A program made the position numbers and the translations under genes. Positions 1 to 6,102 of a stretch of DNA of 8,757 nucleotides are shown here, in pieces (the stretch's first letter is position 1; each line of letters opens with the position of its first letter). The stretch covers positions 1 to 8,757 of the forward strand of contig CALANS010000053.1 in assembly GCA_937926105.1 (NCBI GenBank), given 5' to 3'. Under the pieces are notes generated by a model that saw only the letters and a program-made list of their open reading frames with translations, had not been told where the DNA came from and ran no database searches. The DNA is from an uncultured Actinomycetes bacterium (lineage in GTDB: Bacteria > Actinomycetota > Actinomycetes > Mycobacteriales > Nakamurellaceae).

Positions 1-1
1 C

Positions 2-91
2 GTGATCGGTGCTGCGCTCCTGGTCGCCGGCGCGCTGTACCTGGAATACTGCTGTCGCGCGCCCGATAGCGGCTCCGGCACCGGGGCCTGA
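2..91 (+). CDS. C-terminal fragment of a DUF3180-type membrane protein (partial, 5' end outside the window)
   Basis: The reading frame enters from the left edge and ends at TGA 89-91, leaving 29 residues. They start with a hydrophobic stretch (VIGAALLVAGALYL, the end of a transmembrane helix), followed by EYCCRAP and a Ser/Gly-rich polar tail. A last helix followed by a Cys-Cys pair and a short polar tail matches my recollection of actinobacterial DUF3180 proteins such as Rv3605c, small four-helix membrane proteins encoded after folK. Their function is unknown. The gene fragment at the right edge looks like DUF6779, the usual neighbour of DUF3180 genes, which supports this call. The stop codon lies inside the left copy of the flanking direct repeat. 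With only 29 residues visible, the family call rests on a short match plus context. Confidence 0.6.
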   Translation: MIGAALLVAGALYLEYCCRAPDSGSGTGA

Positions 92-110
92 CGAGACACG
101 CCGCCTGCCC
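78..110 (+). repeat. Left copy of the 33-bp direct repeat flanking the islet
   Basis: Positions 88-110 are identical over 23 bases to 8453-8475. With the adjoining gcaccgg (78-84 versus 8443-8449) the match is 31 of 33 bases. This copy covers the last codons and the TGA of the DUF3180 gene, so it is probably the original sequence at this locus. The 73 bases between it and the nanE stop (111-183) hold only GC-rich sequence, with short palindromes at 134-141 and 164-173. I see no convincing gene or terminator there. Confidence 0.8.
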
Positions 111-183
111 ATTCGCTCTCCGTTGTCGGCCGGGGCGCCCGCGATTGAGGGGCTCGAATCACCGGGCCGGCCCACGGCACCTG

Positions 184-885
184 CTAGGTCACTGACGGGC
201 TGCGGTTCGTCGTCGGTGTCACCGGCATCGCCGCGATAAACCGCGCAGTGATCGAAGCGGGATGGGTGATGGATGTCCCCACGATCACGCAGTGTGCCCC
301 TAGCTTGATCGCGCGTGCTGCCTCTTCGGGCCAGCGGAACCGCCCCTCCGCCGCGATAGGGACCGTGAGGCGCTCCGCCATGCTCTCCACGAGCTCCAGA
401 TCCGGGCCGTCCGTCTTCGCCCGCGCCGGCGTGTAGCCTGCCAGTGTGGTGCCGACCAGATCAGCACCCGCCTCTTGTGCCGCGATGCCGTCTTCCAGGC
501 AGCTGGTGTCCGCCATCACCAGAGCGCGTGTCCGCTCGTGGATGCCCTTGATCACCTCGGCCAGTGACAGGCCGTCGGGCCGCGCTCGTCGCGTGCCATC
601 GACGGCGACGATGTCCGCTCCAGCCGCCGCCACGTCCAGCGCATCCTGCAGGGTGGGGGTGATGAACACGTCGTCTCCCGGCACCTTGACGAGTCCGATC
701 AGCGGCAGCGAGACGGCCTGGTTGATGGCTCGGATCGACTCCAGACCCTGCGCCCTGATGCCGGCGGCGCCGCCCGAAGCCACCGATTGCGCCATGGCCA
801 ACATGGCCGCCGTCGTGTTGAGCGGCTCCGAGCCGTACGCCTGGCAGGAGACGACGAGACGCCCACGGAGGTCATCGATCAGCAT
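184..885 (-). CDS. nanE: N-acetylmannosamine-6-phosphate 2-epimerase
   Basis: This cytoplasmic TIM-barrel enzyme interconverts ManNAc-6-P and GlcNAc-6-P, the last dedicated step of sialic acid catabolism. The 233-residue length fits the family. Hallmark segments run in order: VVSCQA (11-16), GGAAGIRA (38-45), LIGLVK (62-67), VFITPT (73-78), GADIVAVDGTRRARP (89-103), MADTS (124-128), VGTTLAGYT (144-152), PIAAEGR (176-182) and IVGTSITHP (201-209). Lys67 and Glu180 correspond to the catalytic Lys/Glu pair described for clostridial NanE, and Arg44 and Asp127 sit in conserved positions. The frame is open upstream, but the family N-terminus begins at ATG 883-885. That start overlaps the end of nanK by 7 bases and has only a weak upstream GGCAGGG, so translation is probably coupled to nanK. 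It is the last gene of the gntR-nanK-nanE operon. About 13 residues after the conserved core (PVTPTTNRSPSVT) are unremarkable. Confidence 0.93.
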   Translation of the reverse strand: MLIDDLRGRLVVSCQAYGSEPLNTTAAMLAMAQSVASGGAAGIRAQGLESIRAINQAVSLPLIGLVKVPGDDVFITPTLQDALDVAAAGADIVAVDGTRRARPDGLSLAEVIKGIHERTRALVMADTSCLEDGIAAQEAGADLVGTTLAGYTPARAKTDGPDLELVESMAERLTVPIAAEGRFRWPEEAARAIKLGAHCVIVGTSITHPASITARFIAAMPVTPTTNRSPSVT

Positions 886-1796
886 GGCTGCGCGCCCTGC
901 CGTGCGGCGTACGCGGCACCGATCACACCCGCGGCGTCCGTCACGCCGCCCGCCACGATCGGCGTCTGCGCCAACGCGGGCAACACCGTCTCCGCGAATC
1001 CACCGCGCACACTGTCCCACCAGATCTGCGGTGATCCGGCCAACCCTCCGGTGACGACCACCACGGACGGGTTCAACGTGTTCACCAGCCCGCCCACACT
1101 CACACCCAACGCGAAGCCTGCGCTGGTCACGACCTCGCGGGCGCGATCGTCGACCGACACCAGCCGCACGATCTCGGCCGCGGCGAGCGGCCTGTCGAGA
1201 ACGGCCGCTGCCTGGTAGTTCCTGGCCATCGCGGCGCCGGAGGCGATCGCCTCGACATGCCCCGTCCGGCCGCAGCTGCACACCATTCCGGCCGCCTGCG
1301 GCACCGACACATGGCCGATGTGGCCCGCCGCGCCGCTCTCACCGGTCATCAGGTGCCCGTCAACGACTATCGCGCCGCCGATACCGGTGCCCGCCGCCAC
1401 CACGAGAACCGAGCGCCGTCCGCGTCCGGCACCGAAATGCGCCTCGCCGAGCCCGTGTGCGTGCACGTCGTTGATCACCGTGACCGGAACGCCCAACGAT
1501 TCACTCAGCGGTGCGGCAAGATCCGCACCTCGCCAGCCGGGCAGCACGTCCGTCGCCGAACTGACGATCTGGGTGAGAGGATCGACTACGCCAGCCGTCC
1601 CCACGCCGACGGCGTCGATTGCAGTGTCCCGACGCACCTCCTGGGCCAGCCGCAGCACGCCTGCGACGATCGCCGGCTGGCCGCCCTCGATCGGCGTCGC
1701 CGCGGAGGTCAGCCCGGTGACTTCACCGTCGGCGTCCACCAGTCCCGCCGCGATCTTCGTGCCGCCGATATCCAGACCGAGCACCGTCCCGCTCAT
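879..1796 (-). CDS. nanK: ROK-family sugar kinase, probable N-acetylmannosamine kinase
   Basis: The 305-residue protein is a typical-length ROK kinase that should phosphorylate ManNAc at O6 with ATP before NanE acts. The ATP phosphate loop is LDIGGTK (8-14). Asp110 in VIND is the expected catalytic base, and GTGIGG (136-141) is the second phosphate motif. The zinc region reads GHIGH (158-162), then CSCGRTGHVEA (173-183). Two positions differ from the textbook ROK pattern: the usual GEIGH glutamate is His159, and the last Cys of CxCGxxGCxE is His180. Similar GHxGH/GHxEA variants seem familiar from actinobacterial ROK proteins, so I read them as a subfamily trait rather than damage. The ATG overlaps the gntR stop as ATGA (1793-1796) and the end overlaps nanE, consistent with one coupled transcript. 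Substrate is assigned from the neighbouring nanE and lyase genes; a glucokinase or GlcNAc kinase is the alternative. Confidence 0.85.
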   Translation of the reverse strand: MSGTVLGLDIGGTKIAAGLVDADGEVTGLTSAATPIEGGQPAIVAGVLRLAQEVRRDTAIDAVGVGTAGVVDPLTQIVSSATDVLPGWRGADLAAPLSESLGVPVTVINDVHAHGLGEAHFGAGRGRRSVLVVAAGTGIGGAIVVDGHLMTGESGAAGHIGHVSVPQAAGMVCSCGRTGHVEAIASGAAMARNYQAAAVLDRPLAAAEIVRLVSVDDRAREVVTSAGFALGVSVGGLVNTLNPSVVVVTGGLAGSPQIWWDSVRGGFAETVLPALAQTPIVAGGVTDAAGVIGAAYAARQGAQPC

Positions 1797-2530
1797 CGCT
1801 CACCGGACTCGCGCTCGACGGTCGTCATGAAGCTATATCGATCGGCGCGATAATACGTCCGCGCGTATTCGATGATGCGGCCGCGCCTGGTGGAACTCAC
1901 GCGCGTCACGACTAGCGCGGCCGAGCCCTCGGGCACATCAAGCAGGCCCGCGGTCTCGTCGTCTAGGACGGTCGCGGTGATCTCCTGCTCGGAGCGGAAT
2001 GCCTCATTCCCGGACTCCGCCAGCTGGTCATAGAGCGATTCAGCGAGCCTGACGCCCTCGAGCGGTAGCACTTCCGCCGGGAAGTAGACATTCTCCAGGG
2101 CCATCGGATCTTCGTCCGCCAGTCGGAGTCGCCGTACGTGCGTGCACGCCGCGCCGGTTTCCACCGCCAGCCGGTGCGCGATCATGCCCGTTGCCGCGAC
2201 CCGTTGCGCACAGATCACCCGTGACGATGGGCGCAGTCCCCGCGCGACCATGTCCTCGGTGAACGATGTCAGCGCCGCCGACTTCGTGAGCACTTCCTTC
2301 GATCCCACGTAGGTGCCCGAACCCTGGATGTTGTAGACGCGACCTTGCGACACCAACGTGGCGATGGCTGCGCGGACCGTCATGCGGCTGACGCCGAACC
2401 GGTCCGCCAGTTCTCGTTCGGAGGGGAGTATGTCGTTGGGCAGCAGGTTGTCGAGCATGTCATGGCGGATCGCGTCAGCGATGCGCTCGTACTTGAAACC
2501 TGACGTAGGCCGTTGCCCGTCACGCCCCAT
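1793..2530 (-). CDS. GntR-family (HutC/UTRA) transcriptional regulator, likely repressor of the islet
   Basis: The 245-residue protein has an N-terminal winged helix (about 14-78: KYERIADAIR, ILPSERELADRFGVSRMTVRAAIATL, and a wing with GRVYNIQGSGTYV). An effector-binding UTRA domain follows (about 85-240), typical of the HutC subfamily that includes DasR and NagR. It probably senses a phosphorylated amino sugar such as GlcNAc-6-P or ManNAc-6-P. The start is ATG 2528-2530, preceded by AGGAG with a 5-base gap; upstream in-frame codons lack a ribosome site and family similarity. Its stop overlaps nanK's start by 4 bases, so the regulator leads the operon it probably controls. A DasR/NagR-like palindrome lies in the divergent intergenic region at 2769-2784, a natural target. 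It could be called nanR by context, but I leave the symbol empty because several unrelated regulators carry that name. Confidence 0.9.
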   Translation of the reverse strand: MGRDGQRPTSGFKYERIADAIRHDMLDNLLPNDILPSERELADRFGVSRMTVRAAIATLVSQGRVYNIQGSGTYVGSKEVLTKSAALTSFTEDMVARGLRPSSRVICAQRVAATGMIAHRLAVETGAACTHVRRLRLADEDPMALENVYFPAEVLPLEGVRLAESLYDQLAESGNEAFRSEQEITATVLDDETAGLLDVPEGSAALVVTRVSSTRRGRIIEYARTYYRADRYSFMTTVERESGER

Positions 2531-2571
2531 AGTCGCTCCTGGTTCATGTCGATGAGCGACACGTGTCGCTC
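2531..2571 (-). promoter_or_regulatory. gntR leader: perfect 18-bp palindrome plus alternative pairing with the ribosome-binding site
   Basis: Positions 2554-2571 read GAGCGACACGTGTCGCTC, identical on both strands. In the gntR mRNA this can form a 7-bp stem (GAGCGAC/GTCGCTC) with an ACGT loop, ending 23 bases before the start codon. The ribosome-binding segment just before the ATG contains the same GAGCGAC (2532-2538, read on the minus strand). The second arm could therefore pair with it instead, hiding part of the Shine-Dalgarno sequence across a 15-base loop. The two structures exclude each other. As DNA, the palindrome could also be a protein-binding site for autoregulation. The symmetry is plain in the sequence; either function is inference. 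Confidence 0.55.
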
Positions 2572-2715
2572 GGCACGCCTGCTCATCCGCTTTCGGTCCG
2601 TGCCTGCTCCGACCTTTCGGCAGTCGCTGGTACAGACCACAAGGACTCACTACCAACCGCACGCGCGCTCGAATTGTCTATGAATAAGCTCATTTCAGGG
2701 ACGCTCGGCAGGCTT

Positions 2716-2745
2716 ACGCTAACACATCGGGTGAACCGCTGTTTA
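2716..2745 (-). promoter_or_regulatory. Candidate promoter for gntR-nanK-nanE
   Basis: On the minus strand, TAAACA (2745 to 2740; 4 of 6 matches to TTGACA) is followed after 18 bases by TAGCGT (2721 to 2716), a TANNNT-type -10 element. Transcription would start near 2709 and give a leader of about 180 bases containing the 18-bp palindrome. The elements interleave with the rightward promoter. Other weak hexamers exist here, so this is one candidate only. Confidence 0.25.
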
Positions 2746-2759
2746 GCCCTGTGTATAAC
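2731..2759 (+). promoter_or_regulatory. Candidate promoter for the lyase-transporter-dehydrogenase operon
   Basis: TATAAC (2754-2759) is a good -10 hexamer, 17 bases after GTGAAC (2731-2736), a modest -35. Transcription would start near 2766, just before the palindromic operator at 2769-2784, leaving a leader of about 100 bases before the GTG at 2866. The block is AT-richer than its surroundings, as expected for an actinobacterial promoter. A repressor on the operator would block initiation or early elongation. Confidence 0.5.
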
Positions 2760-2768
2760 GATTTGATT

Positions 2769-2784
2769 ACTGGTCTAGACCCGT
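2769..2784. promoter_or_regulatory. DasR/NagR-like operator, probable site of the islet's GntR regulator
   Basis: The sequence ACTGGTCTAGACCCGT is a 16-bp inverted repeat with one mismatched pair. It contains the TGGTCTAGACC core known from DasR (dre) sites of Streptomyces and NagR sites of Bacillus, which are HutC-type GntR regulators of amino-sugar genes. It lies right after the predicted -10 element of the rightward operon, a classic repressor position. A weaker half-site (TTGTCTATGAAT, 2674-2685) lies on the gntR side. The site could be used by the local regulator, by a chromosomal DasR/NagR homologue, or by both. Confidence 0.7.
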
Positions 2785-2865
2785 ACAGTTCGACGCCGTA
2801 TGGTCACCTCACGCACGGCGCGAACCTCATATCGCGACGCGCACCTCGACGAGCATGGGAGAAAC

Positions 2866-3801
2866 GTGGAACCGAAAGATCTTCAACAGCAGTTCAAAGG
2901 GATCACCGCCATTGCCCTGACCCCGTTCGACGCCGATCAGGAAGTCGACATCGCCGGCGTGAAGCGGCACCTGCGCTTCTTCGTCGACAACGGCATCTCT
3001 CGCGACAACGGCGTCGTCGTCGTCACGGGATCGACCGGAGAGTGCGGCGCCCTCTCCGCGGCCGAGCGGGTCGCAGTGTGGGACGCGGCGCTGGAGGAGG
3101 TCGGCGATGAACTGCCCGTCATCGCCGGCATCAACCACAGCAACCTGCGTGAAGTCATCGAGATGGCACACTTTGCGGAGCGCGCCGGGGTCGCCGGACT
3201 CATGGCGGTCTCACCGTATTACTACCCGCCGCGGACGGATATCGTCATCGACTTCTACACCAAGCTGTCGGAGTCGACGAGCCTCGGCATCATGTTGTAC
3301 AACAATCTGGAAGTCACCCACTTCGACATCCCGGTCGACGCGCTGGGCACCATTAGCGAACTGCCGAACATCGTCGCGCTGAAGGAATGCACGCCCGCCT
3401 TCGCCAAGATGGAGCAGTCGGCGCGCTACCTGGCCGACAACCTAACCGTCGTCAACGGACATGGCGAGTTCCTGGAGCCCATGGCCGCTGTCATCGGCAC
3501 CTCGGGATTCATCTCCAGCACCGCGAACTTCGCGCCGAGAAGCGCGGTTCGTATCTGGAACGCGCGCAACGTCGGCGACTACGCGACCGCGAAACAGGAG
3601 CGCGACAATCTGACCCCCTACCTCGACCTCGCTGGCCGGCTGGGCGCCGCCGGCGGCGAACCCAAGGTGCTTGCGTTGCTCAAGTACCTCGCGGGCCAGG
3701 TCGGATCGCCCGTCGGGCCGGGCCGCAACCCGCTCCTCCCGCTGAGCGCCGAGGAACGGCGCGCGGCGGACACCGCGCTCTCGGCGATCTCGTTCACCTG
3801 A
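2866..3801 (+). CDS. DapA-superfamily aldolase, probable N-acetylneuraminate lyase
   Basis: The 311-residue TIM-barrel class I aldolase should cleave N-acetylneuraminate (or a related 2-keto-3-deoxy acid) to ManNAc and pyruvate. Visible motifs are GSTGE (55-59, binds the keto-acid carboxylate), Tyr145 in LYNN (general acid/base) and Lys173 in VALKE (Schiff-base lysine). The Tyr-Lys spacing of 28 matches E. coli NanA and DHDPS. The Arg after YN that marks true dihydrodipicolinate synthase is not evident (YNNLEVTHFD). By-eye alignment puts NanA Asp191-Glu192, which contact the glycerol tail, at Gly200-Glu201, so substrate detail may differ. I chose GTG 2866 because GGGAG lies 4 bases upstream. 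ATG 2800, in frame, would add 22 non-conserved residues and has no ribosome site. It is the first gene of the rightward operon. Neu5Ac lyase is assigned largely from nanK and nanE; another sugar-acid aldolase is possible. Confidence 0.8.
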   Translation: MEPKDLQQQFKGITAIALTPFDADQEVDIAGVKRHLRFFVDNGISRDNGVVVVTGSTGECGALSAAERVAVWDAALEEVGDELPVIAGINHSNLREVIEMAHFAERAGVAGLMAVSPYYYPPRTDIVIDFYTKLSESTSLGIMLYNNLEVTHFDIPVDALGTISELPNIVALKECTPAFAKMEQSARYLADNLTVVNGHGEFLEPMAAVIGTSGFISSTANFAPRSAVRIWNARNVGDYATAKQERDNLTPYLDLAGRLGAAGGEPKVLALLKYLAGQVGSPVGPGRNPLLPLSAEERRAADTALSAISFT

Positions 3802-3843
3802 TTCGGACATTGCATCACCTCCCACCAAAACAAGGGGCTCTTC

Positions 3844-5214
3844 ATGAAACGACAACTCGCCGCTACCGTCGCCCTCGGCGTCGCGGCTGCATTGACGATC
3901 GCTGCCTGCGCGTCTTCGCCGGACTCGTCCACCACCGGCGGAGACAGCGCCGGTACAGCAAGCGGCGGCGCATCAGAGCCGGCGGCAACCACCACACTCA
4001 ACGTGGCCTACTGGCCCGGGCCGGAACTCAAAGCCATGCAGGCGGTAGTCGCCGACTACAACGACGGCCAGGGTAAGACGGACAATGTCGCGGTGAAGCT
4101 CACGACCTTCAGCACAGATGACATGTTCAACAAGGAACTCGTCGAGATGACGACGAACTCTTCGACGCTCGACATGTACTACACCGCGAGCTATCTGCTC
4201 GGACAGCACATCCCCTATCTCGTGCCGTTCGATGGTATGGATTCCAGCGCGCTCTACCCGTCGGCCACCGACGGGTTCTCGAAGGAAGGGAAGCTCTACG
4301 CGGTCCCGCTCGATGCCTCCATGATCGGCACTATCTACCGCACTGATCTGATCGACGGGCTGATCTCGAATCAGGCCACGTGGCCGACCTTTGGCAAGAT
4401 CAGCGAGGAGGTCACGGGCAAGAGCCTGACACCGAAAGACCCCGCCGACTGGTCATGGGACGACTTCATGGCCACGGCGGCCTACTTCACGAAGTCGTAC
4501 AACCCAGATTCACCGACCGAATATGGCACCATCTTGCCGCTGAAGAACGGCGGATTCGCCGGGCTGCAGTGGTCCGGAACGCTCTATTCCATGGGCGGCT
4601 CGTGGACTACGCCGGACGGGGCGCCCAACTTCGACACCGCGGAAGCCCAGGGGGCGGTTGAGCTGTACGCGAAGGCGATCACCCTCGGTATCGCGTCACC
4701 GAACTCGTCGCAGGGCAATGCGACGGCGCTTAACGCCGCGATGACCAGCGGTTCCGTGGCGTTCGAGATGCAGTGGTACTCGAGCATGGCCGGATTCAAT
4801 GACGCGCAAGAGGCTCCGACCACCGCAGGGAAGGTCAAATTCGTCCCGGTGCCTGGCCTGCACAAGGGTCACATGCATCTGCAGGGTGTCGGGATCAACG
4901 CCGCGAGCAAGAACATCGACGCCGCGAAGAAATTCGTTGCCTACCTGCTGACGCCACGCGCGCTCGACCTGTATGGCAACAGCGGCGGTATCCCGCCGGC
5001 CGATAGCTTCCTGTCTAACTCCAGCACCCTCGGCGATCTCGCGACGCTGGTCAAGGACAACACGGTCACCGAGCCGTCCATCGGCAGCGTCGACGCCCTC
5101 ACCGTCGCCACCGAGGTCAGCGACAAGCTGTCCGGCGCATGGCTGGGGAGCAGTGACGCGAAGGCCGCCCTGGACGCACTCCAGTCGTCTCTCGTGGCGA
5201 AGGCCGGCTCGTAA
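3844..5214 (+). CDS. CUT1-type ABC transporter solute-binding lipoprotein
   Basis: This 456-residue protein belongs to the MalE-like family 1 binding proteins. Residues 1-22 are a lipoprotein signal: MKRQ, a hydrophobic core, and lipobox IAAC with Cys22 as the lipidated residue. A Ser/Thr/Gly-rich linker (23-50) precedes the mature domain. That domain opens with LNVAYWPGPELKAM (about 52-65) and ends in the typical AAKKFVAYLLTPRALDLYGNSGGIPP-like stretch. It should sit outside the membrane and deliver a sugar to the two permeases encoded next. An AAGGGG lies 6 bases before ATG 3844, and 42 bases separate it from the lyase gene, so it is probably co-transcribed. Ligand specificity cannot be read from the sequence. 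Sialic acid or an anhydro/derivative form is inferred from context; S. pneumoniae SatA is a known CUT1-type sialic acid binder. Confidence 0.85.
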   Translation: MKRQLAATVALGVAAALTIAACASSPDSSTTGGDSAGTASGGASEPAATTTLNVAYWPGPELKAMQAVVADYNDGQGKTDNVAVKLTTFSTDDMFNKELVEMTTNSSTLDMYYTASYLLGQHIPYLVPFDGMDSSALYPSATDGFSKEGKLYAVPLDASMIGTIYRTDLIDGLISNQATWPTFGKISEEVTGKSLTPKDPADWSWDDFMATAAYFTKSYNPDSPTEYGTILPLKNGGFAGLQWSGTLYSMGGSWTTPDGAPNFDTAEAQGAVELYAKAITLGIASPNSSQGNATALNAAMTSGSVAFEMQWYSSMAGFNDAQEAPTTAGKVKFVPVPGLHKGHMHLQGVGINAASKNIDAAKKFVAYLLTPRALDLYGNSGGIPPADSFLSNSSTLGDLATLVKDNTVTEPSIGSVDALTVATEVSDKLSGAWLGSSDAKAALDALQSSLVAKAGS

Positions 5215-6102
5215 GTGAGCAGCACCGCCGAGAGCAAGAGGGGGACGGCTGCGACGAGCTACCTGTTCGTCGCACCGCTCCTGCTCGCCCTCGTTGCGTT
5301 CGTCGCGGCACCGATTGTCATCGGTGCCGCGACGGCGTTCGAGTCGTACCGACTCGCGGACCCGGTCCGCGTCTTCGCGGGATGGAAAAACTTCGCCGCC
5401 ATCTTCACCGATCCCAACTTCGTCAGCGCAATTCGGTTCAGCATCGTCTTCGCGGTCGGCTGTCTCGTCGGCGAGATGGTGTTGGGCATCGCGCTGGCGT
5501 TGCTCTTTGAGCGGCACTTCAGGGGCCATCGGGTGCTCTTCACGATCACACTCTTCCCGATCATCGTGGCACCCGCCTTCATCGCGACACTGTGGCAGCT
5601 CAGTCTCAACAGCGACTCGGGCATCTTTGGCGCTCTCGTCGCTCGTCTCGGGATCAGCAGCAACCTGCTCGGCCCGTCGACCGTGGTTCCGACGCTCATC
5701 ATGATCGACACGCTGCACTGGGCGCCGTTCGTCATGATCATGGTGTACGCCGGACTGAAGTCGGTTCCTGCGGAACTCCACGAGGCCGCAAAGATCGACG
5801 GTGCTGGCTACTGGCGCACCCGGTGCAACATCGTGGCACCGTATATCGCGCCGATCCTGGCCGTGACGATGTTCCTGCGCGTCGTCGACGGCCTCAAGAC
5901 CTTCGACACGATCTATATCCTCACGGGCGGCGGCCCCGGCGTCTCCACGATGAACATCAACATCTATGCGTACAAGCAGGCATTCACGAACGGCAATTTC
6001 GGCACGTCCGCTGCTACGAGCCTGCTCTTCTCCGTGGCCCTGGTGGTGCTTGTGCCGTTCGTCACCAGAGTCCTCACTCCGCGGAAGGGGGGATCACGCT
6101 GA
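5215..6102 (+). CDS. ABC sugar transporter permease, MalF-like
   Basis: The 295-residue integral membrane protein has hydrophobic helices at about 15-40, 70-98, 107-128, 156-180, 207-224 and 266-286, as in CUT1 permeases. The cytoplasmic loop that docks the ATPase is HEAAKIDGAGYWRTRCNIVAP (first part at 189-198), and YILTGGGPG (234-242) is a family signature. Translation starts at GTG 5215, directly after the binding-protein stop TAA (5212-5214) with no gap. The best ribosome site, GAAGG at 5199-5203, lies 11 bases upstream, so coupling to the upstream gene is likely. It should form the channel as a heterodimer with the next permease. No ATPase gene accompanies it. Confidence 0.92.
   Translation: MSSTAESKRGTAATSYLFVAPLLLALVAFVAAPIVIGAATAFESYRLADPVRVFAGWKNFAAIFTDPNFVSAIRFSIVFAVGCLVGEMVLGIALALLFERHFRGHRVLFTITLFPIIVAPAFIATLWQLSLNSDSGIFGALVARLGISSNLLGPSTVVPTLIMIDTLHWAPFVMIMVYAGLKSVPAELHEAAKIDGAGYWRTRCNIVAPYIAPILAVTMFLRVVDGLKTFDTIYILTGGGPGVSTMNINIYAYKQAFTNGNFGTSAATSLLFSVALVVLVPFVTRVLTPRKGGSR
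6083..6101 (+). promoter_or_regulatory. Strong ribosome site and CTG start codon of the second permease
   Basis: GGAAGGGGGGA (6083-6093) lies 5 bases before CTG 6099-6101. That CTG overlaps the preceding gene's stop as CTGA, the arrangement normally seen as ATGA. In this frame no ATG, GTG or TTG gives a full first membrane helix: the first GTG (6153) falls inside the helix, and ATGs upstream lie deep in the preceding gene. The site position is what decides the start. Confidence 0.7.

Noticed and set aside
1..10. CGTGATCGGT at the left edge recurs at 8571-8580, a possible longer repeat
   Set aside because: Both copies encode Val-Ile-Gly inside membrane helices and the match stops after 10 bases, so coincidence is the simpler reading.
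134..173. Short palindromes GGGCGCCC (134-141) and GGGCCGGCCC (164-173) downstream of nanE as a terminator
   Set aside because: They are too short, without a usable loop or T-run in the minus-strand direction; expected by chance at this base composition.
446..1218. Open frames of 143-202 codons on the plus strand opposite nanE and nanK
   Set aside because: They are antisense to two clearly recognisable genes, have Arg/Ser/Pro-rich composition typical of GC-rich shadow frames, and lack ribosome sites or family motifs.
886..1281. N-terminal extension of the nanE frame to 365 residues
   Set aside because: The extra 132 residues overlap nanK in another frame and are low-complexity Arg/Gly sequence; the family N-terminus starts at 885.
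2674..2685. TTGTCTATGAAT as a second full operator for the regulator
   Set aside because: Only one half resembles the GGTCTA core, with about half of the positions matching; kept only as a weak half-site remark.
2800..2865. ATG 2800 as the lyase start, adding 22 residues
   Set aside because: There is no ribosome site before it and the added residues do not resemble the family, while GTG 2866 has GGGAG at good spacing.
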